The position numbers and the translations under genes were made by a program. 64,000 nucleotides of DNA from Oscarella lobularis (Eukaryota > Porifera > Homoscleromorpha > Homosclerophorida > Oscarellidae), in assembly GCF_947507565.1 (NCBI RefSeq), contig NC_089191.1, positions 1,178,001-1,242,000 on the forward strand, given 5' to 3'. Each line of letters starts with the position of its first letter. The stretch's first letter is position 1. Of the stretch, positions 58,800-64,000 are shown one piece after another. A model generated the notes under the pieces. It was not told where the DNA came from and searched no databases. It was given only the letters and a program-made list of their open reading frames with translations.

Positions 58800-59152
58800 T
58801 TATTACTATTATTATTTTATTGATCTTACATATTACAACAGAAACGCGTATAATAATCTCTTAGACTAGCTACCCTCCTTGCTAACTGTATGATCCCTCC
58901 CTTTCACAACACTGTAGCCACCCTAAGTAAGCTAGCGTCTGAGAAAAATTTTTTAGAGACAAAACAAGCTAACTTCTGACCTTCTTCGACAGCAGACCAA
59001 CTTTCCTCAATTCAAGAACGCATTTCGAACATAAAATGATGTTGTCTCTGTGGAAAGAAAGCGAGCAAAGATACCCCGAAGCCAACTAGCTGTAATAACG
59101 AGATCCTCGCCTACTCGAGTCAGAACCAAGACTGATCTATATTTCCTTTACA
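58800..59152 (-). mobile_element. Probable 3' LTR of the Ty3/gypsy element
   Basis: On the minus strand a purine tract (AAGGGAGGGGAGAAGGGGG) precedes TGTAAAGG at 59152, the expected polypurine tract and LTR 5' end. An AATAAA signal lies near 58820. The far end is not defined, because the 5' LTR is outside the window and cannot be compared. Confidence 0.45.
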
Positions 59153-59232
59153 CGCCCCCTTCTCCCCTCCCTTATTGAGTCCCGTATCTTACTTTACCAC
59201 ACCACTGCATACTCTAAGGGGGTTCTCAAATC

Positions 59233-60268
59233 TCAAATGTCGTTTTCGTCCTCCTCGTCGGCGTGCGACGTCATTACGAAACCGTCGAAATGTCGAGGCA
59301 GCCGGATGGTGCGACGTGGACGCTCCGGGGGTTCCGGTTCGTGAACAGGCACTGACTGAACAGGAGGTCCATCCTTCGGCGCGGTTGGCTCGGGCACATC
59401 AGCATTGCGGGCCTCCACTCTCGGAACGGTCTTGTCTTCTCCCGTGGGAACGTCCGTATCAGGCTCTTCCGCTATTGGTTCCGTTTGCTCGACGAGGCCT
59501 GCGGTTGGTGCCAGCATAAAAAAGCCGTGTTTGGAAGAGTGAACGCCTTCGCTGGTCTCGACCGTCCCGTTATTGCGGTTGACGATCTCTCCATCACGCA
59601 CAGACTGTCGTTCACCCTCCAACGGTGGTGTAGAGGAATTTGCCTGTTCTTCCGCAGGAGCGTGTCTGCGAGACAAGGGCTCCCCTGACGGCACTTGCTC
59701 TGTGTCGTGGACATCGAGATCACCGTCACGTCTACGATAACATCGCTTCAGCCGGTCATGATGGACGCAACGCTTTCGGCCTTTCTTGTCGACCGGGCTG
59801 ATGACGTAAACGTGACTTCCTTTTGTGTCGACGATACGAAACGGTCCGTCCCAGACCGAAAGTAGCTTGTGAGCTTTGCCACGCAGACGACCAGGGTTGT
59901 GGAGGTACACTAAATCCCCGGTAGCGTAAATCTTGTGGTGAACTGGGGCTCTTCGCTGTTGGCGGTCTTGAGCGGCCGTAAGTGTGGCGTCGACCACTTC
60001 TCGGGCAGCGGCCATGCGAGCTTGGATTTTTCGTAGGTGTTCGCCTGTGTCGACTGCGTCAGGAAAGGACGTTCCGTATGCCGCGTCGGTGGGGAGACGA
60101 GGACGCCGCCCATACAATAATTCAAAGGGGGACGCGCCTAGCGACGTTTGCGTGGACGTCCGGTACGATCCTAACGCGGTGTCCAGATAGCGATCCCAAT
60201 CATGCGGGTTGTTGTGGCAGTAAGCTCGTAGCTTGCCTAATAGCGTTCGATTAAACCGCTCCACCAAG
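59233..60268 (-). pseudogene. Integrase C-terminal part of the Ty3/gypsy element
   Basis: The frame resumes after a shift with ERFNRTLL, then the conserved SLGASPFELLYGRRP, GDLVYLHNP and KLLSVWDGPFRIV segments of a gypsy integrase, followed by a long Pro/Glu-rich tail. The ORF ends at 59233, about 80 bp before the putative LTR. Confidence 0.75.
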
Positions 60269-62179
60269 CTGTGGGTGATACGGCGTAGTGCGCGTCTTTC
60301 GAATGCCAAGCCAGTCGCAAAGATGACGGATGACTTTGCTTTCGAAACTCGGTCCTTGATCCGAGTGCAGTACGTGAGGCAGGCCGTGTCGCGCCACGAC
60401 TCCGTCCATGAGAATGCGCGCGACTGTTTCGCTCTTCTGGTCGGCTGTGGCAAAAGCTTCTGGCCAGCGGGTAAAATAGTCGGAAACCACCAACACGTAG
60501 CGGTTGCCGCGGGCGGTACGTGGTAGCTCCAAGAAATCCATCGCGATCATCTCAAAGGGTCCTCTAACTGGAATCGGTTGCAAGGGTGCTTTCGGACGCG
60601 GCACGGCCGGACTTGTTTTCTGGCAGGTGCTGCAGTGACGAATGTAGTCGTCAACGGACGAAGAGAAACCGGGCCAATAGTAGAGCTGAATTAGAGTCGC
60701 AATGGTTTTGTTGACGCCAGAGTGTCCACCCATAGGGTTGGCGTGGACTTGCTGCAAAATGTCCGGAACGAGAGTCGACGGTACAACCAGAATTTTTGTT
60801 TTGTCTAGTTGTGCTCCAATACGGGTATTGCGGTACAACACGCCATCGCCGCCGATCTCAAGCTGACACCATATTTGGCGAAAACGTCGAAGTGCTCCAG
60901 TCCTCCACATGCCTGCAGCCGGTGGACGGTCGGCGGCCGCACGTAGATGAGAAATTACCGTGGCAATAGCGGGATCGGCGGCTTGAGCAGCGACAAGCAC
61001 GTCCGGCGAAACTGAGGGAAGAAGCGTCGTAGCGGCGCAGATCCTCGACAGCGCGTCGGCATCCGTGTGAAGTCGCCCGGGTTTGTATACCACCTCGAAA
61101 TCAAACTGACTGATAGCATGCAGCCAACGACCCATTCTTCCGGCCGGCTGTTTTATGGTGCGAACGTGCACAAGGGGGCGGTGATCCGCAACAACGACGA
61201 ATTTTGCTCCGAGAAGATAGGGACGAAAGTGCGCCATTCCCCATTTCACAGCAAACAGCTCCTTTTCCGTTGCGCTATAATTGCGCTCCGCTGAATCGAG
61301 CTTTTTACTAGCATAAGCGATCGGTCGCTCCACGTCGTCAATAATTTGCGTGAGAACAGCGCCGAGCCCGATATCACTGGCGTCGGTTTTGAGGCGAAAC
61401 GGAGTGTTGAAACAGGGGAATGCCAGCACCGGAGCAGACGTAAGCTTTGTCTTAAGCGTTTTGAACGCCGTCTGTGCTGTTGGTGTCCAAGAGAACAATG
61501 TGCGTGGCGCGGCGAGGTCGTGGAGTGGTGCAGCGATGGCGGAAAAATCCGGAATAAACCGGCGGTAATACCCGGCAAAGTTCACAAAGGAACGTATGTC
61601 GGATTTCGAAGACGGTACCGGCCAGTCTCGTACTTTTGAAATCTTGCTTGGATCGGTAGAAACTCCAGCAGCGCTAACAACGTGGCCCAAGTACGGAAAC
61701 TCCGGACGGAGAAACTGGCATTTTTCGGTGCGTAGTTTTAAACCAGCGCCACGAAGACGTAGAAAGACAGCCCGCAGGTGGTCGAGGTGATCCGTAAACG
61801 TGCGGGAGTGAACGAGGACATCGTCAAGGTACACCATACATGTGTCCAAGTGTAACCCACGTAGAACGAGATCCATCAATCGTTGAAACGTTGCGGGGGC
61901 GTTGGTAAGGCCAAATGGCATAACCTTGAATTCGTAGTGTCCGCCGTTTGTAGAAAAGGCTGTTTTAGCACGGTCTTCGGCGGCCATTATCACCTGCCAA
62001 TAGCCAGACGCAAGGTCCAGCGTACTGAAATACTTTGCGCCGTAGAGCCCATCGAGAGTCTCGTCGATACGTAGTATAGGGTAGGCATCTTTCACTGTCA
62101 GCTCATTGAAACGACGAAAATCCACACAGAATCGAAATGATCCATTTTTCTGGGAACAAGCAGGACCGGCGAAGACCAT
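60251..62179 (-). pseudogene. Reverse transcriptase - RNase H - integrase of the Ty3/gypsy element
   Basis: The frame of about 640 codons holds RT motifs (FCVDFRRFNELT, KVMPFGLTNAPATFQ and the YLDD catalytic box), an RNase H domain (LKTDASDIGLGAVL; YSATEKELFAVKW), and the integrase HHCC zinc region (GGHSGVNKT ... CSTCQKT) and two of its catalytic Asp sites (AMDFLEL; LHSDQGPSFES). The frame shifts before the third catalytic residue. Confidence 0.85.
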
Positions 62180-62478
62180 GGGCTGGAGCTAGGTGTAATG
62201 ACACCCATGTCGAGCATCTCGGCGACTTGACGATCAATCTCAGGGCGGAGATGATAGGGATGAACGGGGACGTCTTCGGTAGTAACAATGCGGTGCTGGG
62301 TCACGTCGGTGCGCCCGAGGTCAGCGTTGTTCCGACTAAAGATATCGCGGAACTCGCCGAGAAGCCGGACAAGCGAGGCGCGCTCGGAAGGTGGCGTAGG
62401 GCCAAGAGGCGGAGTCCAGCCATCATCGGTGGGAACAGCGTCGAAAACGGAGGCCGTCAACTGCTCTTGATCAATCAC
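62098..62478 (-). pseudogene. N-terminal part of reverse transcriptase
   Basis: The segment HRIVTTEDVPVHPYHLRPE and MGVITPSSSPWSSPVLLVPRK is the conserved RT entry region. The frame then leaves the RT frame near 62158, where an A run appears one base short compared with the continuation. Confidence 0.75.
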
Positions 62479-62852
62479 GTGCGCCGTTCCAAGACGTTTG
62501 CCTTTGTAATGCTTGCGTTTTCCCGCCGTATTGTAAAGTCGTACCGGAATATGCCGGTAGCGTTGATCGCCAGCGATGCCGGTGCCAGTAGATCCGATTT
62601 ACTCTCTAAAGTCTCTAGCGGTTCAAATAACAATGGACCAGACGAAGAACGACAAGGTTCTTTCGTAACAGCGTCAACAACCAACCCAGCGACGATCATC
62701 TCACGTTGATCCGCCGCGAAAACAACAGATTCGGAAAGAACAATTGAATACACCGGCTGCGACGCTGACGGTGGAGAAGGCGATGGCGACGGCGCCGGCG
62801 CGGGGGTGAGAAGCGGCCACGCGGCACCGGAAAGAAGCTGCCGTTTGCGAGT

Positions 62853-63113
62853 TCAAACAGCAATGTCCAGGCCATGACTAACAATGAAATCGTCACCAAG
62901 GATTGGATTCGTTGCTATATCCGCAACACGAAAACAATGTCGGGTAGTCCAAGAACCGAATGCGACAGGAAGTTCGACCACACCAGCAAGAGGCACCGTG
63001 TGACCGCTCGCCATCGCGAGGCGCTCGGTGCAAGGCAACACAGGGAATGACGCGAAAGACGGCGGAACGATGGAAATCGCTGCTCCGGTGTCAATGAGAC
63101 AATGGAACGACAC
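62853..63113 (-). pseudogene. Aspartic protease of the Ty3/gypsy element
   Basis: SFHCLIDTGAAISIV is a retropepsin active-site motif, followed by the flap and ILGDDF. It lies in the -1 frame relative to gag and overlaps its end, which would suit programmed frameshifting, although no canonical slippery heptamer is evident. Confidence 0.7.
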
Positions 63114-63118
63114 GCCGT

Positions 63119-64000
63119 TCAGTGTCGCAGCGACTTGAAAATAGAGTCAGAGGATAATGGGGACGCCTGGAGGGCGGCGACGTAATGAATTACGGGCGTA
63201 TGTTCGCGCGAATGCTCAGAGACACACTGTGCGGAATTTTCATGTTTCCCCCCAAACTTTGGACAATTAACACGAATATGGCCAAACTGTCCGCAATCCC
63301 AACAGCGACGCTGAGAAACCGGAAGAGGCGCGCGAAGAGTGCTTGGGAGTCCCGAGGGAATGGCATAGACAGGGTGGGGCGAAGCGTCGTTGCGGGTGAG
63401 ACGTTCCAACACAGAGGTGAGAAGAGCGGTCTGCGTTTCGACGGCTTTCATCAAAGACGAGGCAGGCGTGGCCGTCGCGACGAGTGAATGTGGCGCCGCT
63501 GTAGCATCGCCGGAAATGGACAAATCTTGAGAACGACGGCGACTTTCTGCCGTTTCGGCGGCGTGAGCTTCGAGTGCAAGGCAAACCGCGTCGTCCAAAC
63601 TGGTCGGGGCGCCATTTCGGACACGAAGACGAAGATTCGGGTCCAGCAGCCCATCCAGAAACTGGTCGCGCGCCAGCAGATCGCGCTGAGTCAAGTCCAT
63701 CGCTGGAAACGCTTGCGCGGACAGACCGTTGACCGCGTTTCGGAAATCCAAGAGAGACTCGGCGGGGCCTTGACGGCGAAGGCGAAACGTCGATCGCTTA
63801 ATCTCCAAACGATTTGCTGGTAGAAAACGGGTGCGCAGCGCGGCGACGAGGGAGGAAAACTTGGACTTTGTGTCGGAGGAAAGAGCACGGAGGGCGTCGC
63901 GAGCAGGACCCTGCAGACGCATACCCAAAATGTGGCAGCGAGTGGCGTCGTCCCAGGCGTTGAGAGTGGCGCAATCTTGAAAATCCTCCTCCCAGTCGTC
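63119..64000 (-). pseudogene. Gag (partial) of the Ty3/gypsy element
   Basis: The frame includes a retrotransposon gag capsid region (LVAALRTRFLPANRL; ARDQFLDGLLDPNLRLRVR) and one CCHC knuckle, CWDCGQFGHIRVNC. The frame is still open at the end of the window, so the start of gag lies outside it. Confidence 0.75.

Larger units (their letters stand above)
58800..64000 (-). mobile_element. Ty3/gypsy LTR retrotransposon, degraded, continuing beyond the window
   Basis: The order on the minus strand is gag, protease, reverse transcriptase, RNase H, integrase and 3' LTR, which is the Ty3/gypsy order. Frames break in the protease-RT spacer, at the start of RT (about 62158, apparently one A lost from an A run) and inside integrase (about 60265). 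The 5' LTR and the start of gag lie past position 64000. The copy is not functional as read. Confidence 0.85.

Noticed and set aside
58800..64000. Endogenous retrovirus
   Set aside because: No envelope-like ORF lies between integrase and the LTR; the order and motifs fit a Ty3/gypsy retrotransposon.

Overview
The window is nuclear DNA of a compact-genome invertebrate animal. Typical neighbours have short GT-AG introns of about 45-60 bp, secreted and extracellular multidomain proteins (TSPN/LamG, IPT/TIG, PA14), a Ty3/gypsy retroelement and many non-autonomous DNA elements. A sponge, perhaps a homoscleromorph, is my guess; that placement is inference.

Layout. 1-2.45 kb: nested inverted-repeat elements. 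2.98-10.26 kb (+): an intact, apparently intronless 2,424-codon gene for a secreted SpvB/FG-GAP/RHS protein, the architecture of bacterial Tc/Rhs polymorphic toxins. 11.3-14.5 kb (+): a tandem, frameshifted copy lacking the RHS half. 15-21.8 kb: one small minus-strand ORF and two TA-flanked inverted-repeat elements. 21.8-33.4 kb (-): three multi-exon genes whose exons join in phase without a defect: a PLAT + FAD-linked sugar-lactone oxidase fusion, a TSPN + acid-sphingomyelinase-like protein lacking two active-site histidines, and a kelch + coiled-coil + protein kinase fusion; fragments of a second kinase and of a branched-chain aminotransferase lie nearby. 35.5-42.4 kb (+): an IPT/PA14/copper-monooxygenase extracellular protein with a signal peptide and a GPI-type tail, carrying several frameshifts and stops. 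46.1-57.7 kb (-): two halves of a BPHL-like alpha/beta hydrolase lie either side of a 10.2-kb B-A-A-B block of duplicated repeats that includes two 1.4-kb arrays of a 27-bp quasi-palindromic unit. 57.9-58.7 kb (+): a RING-like ORF. 58.8-64 kb (-): the 3' LTR and most of a degraded Ty3/gypsy element that continues past the window.

The genes do not form an operon-like pathway. The strongest candidate for an unusual biological system is the RHS locus: a bacterial-type toxin scaffold with a eukaryotic-type signal peptide, an intact 7.3-kb frame and a decayed tandem duplicate that keeps the same 5' flank. The three minus-strand domain fusions are the next most interesting. Exon coordinates were worked out by hand from splice consensus and reading phase and need transcript support.
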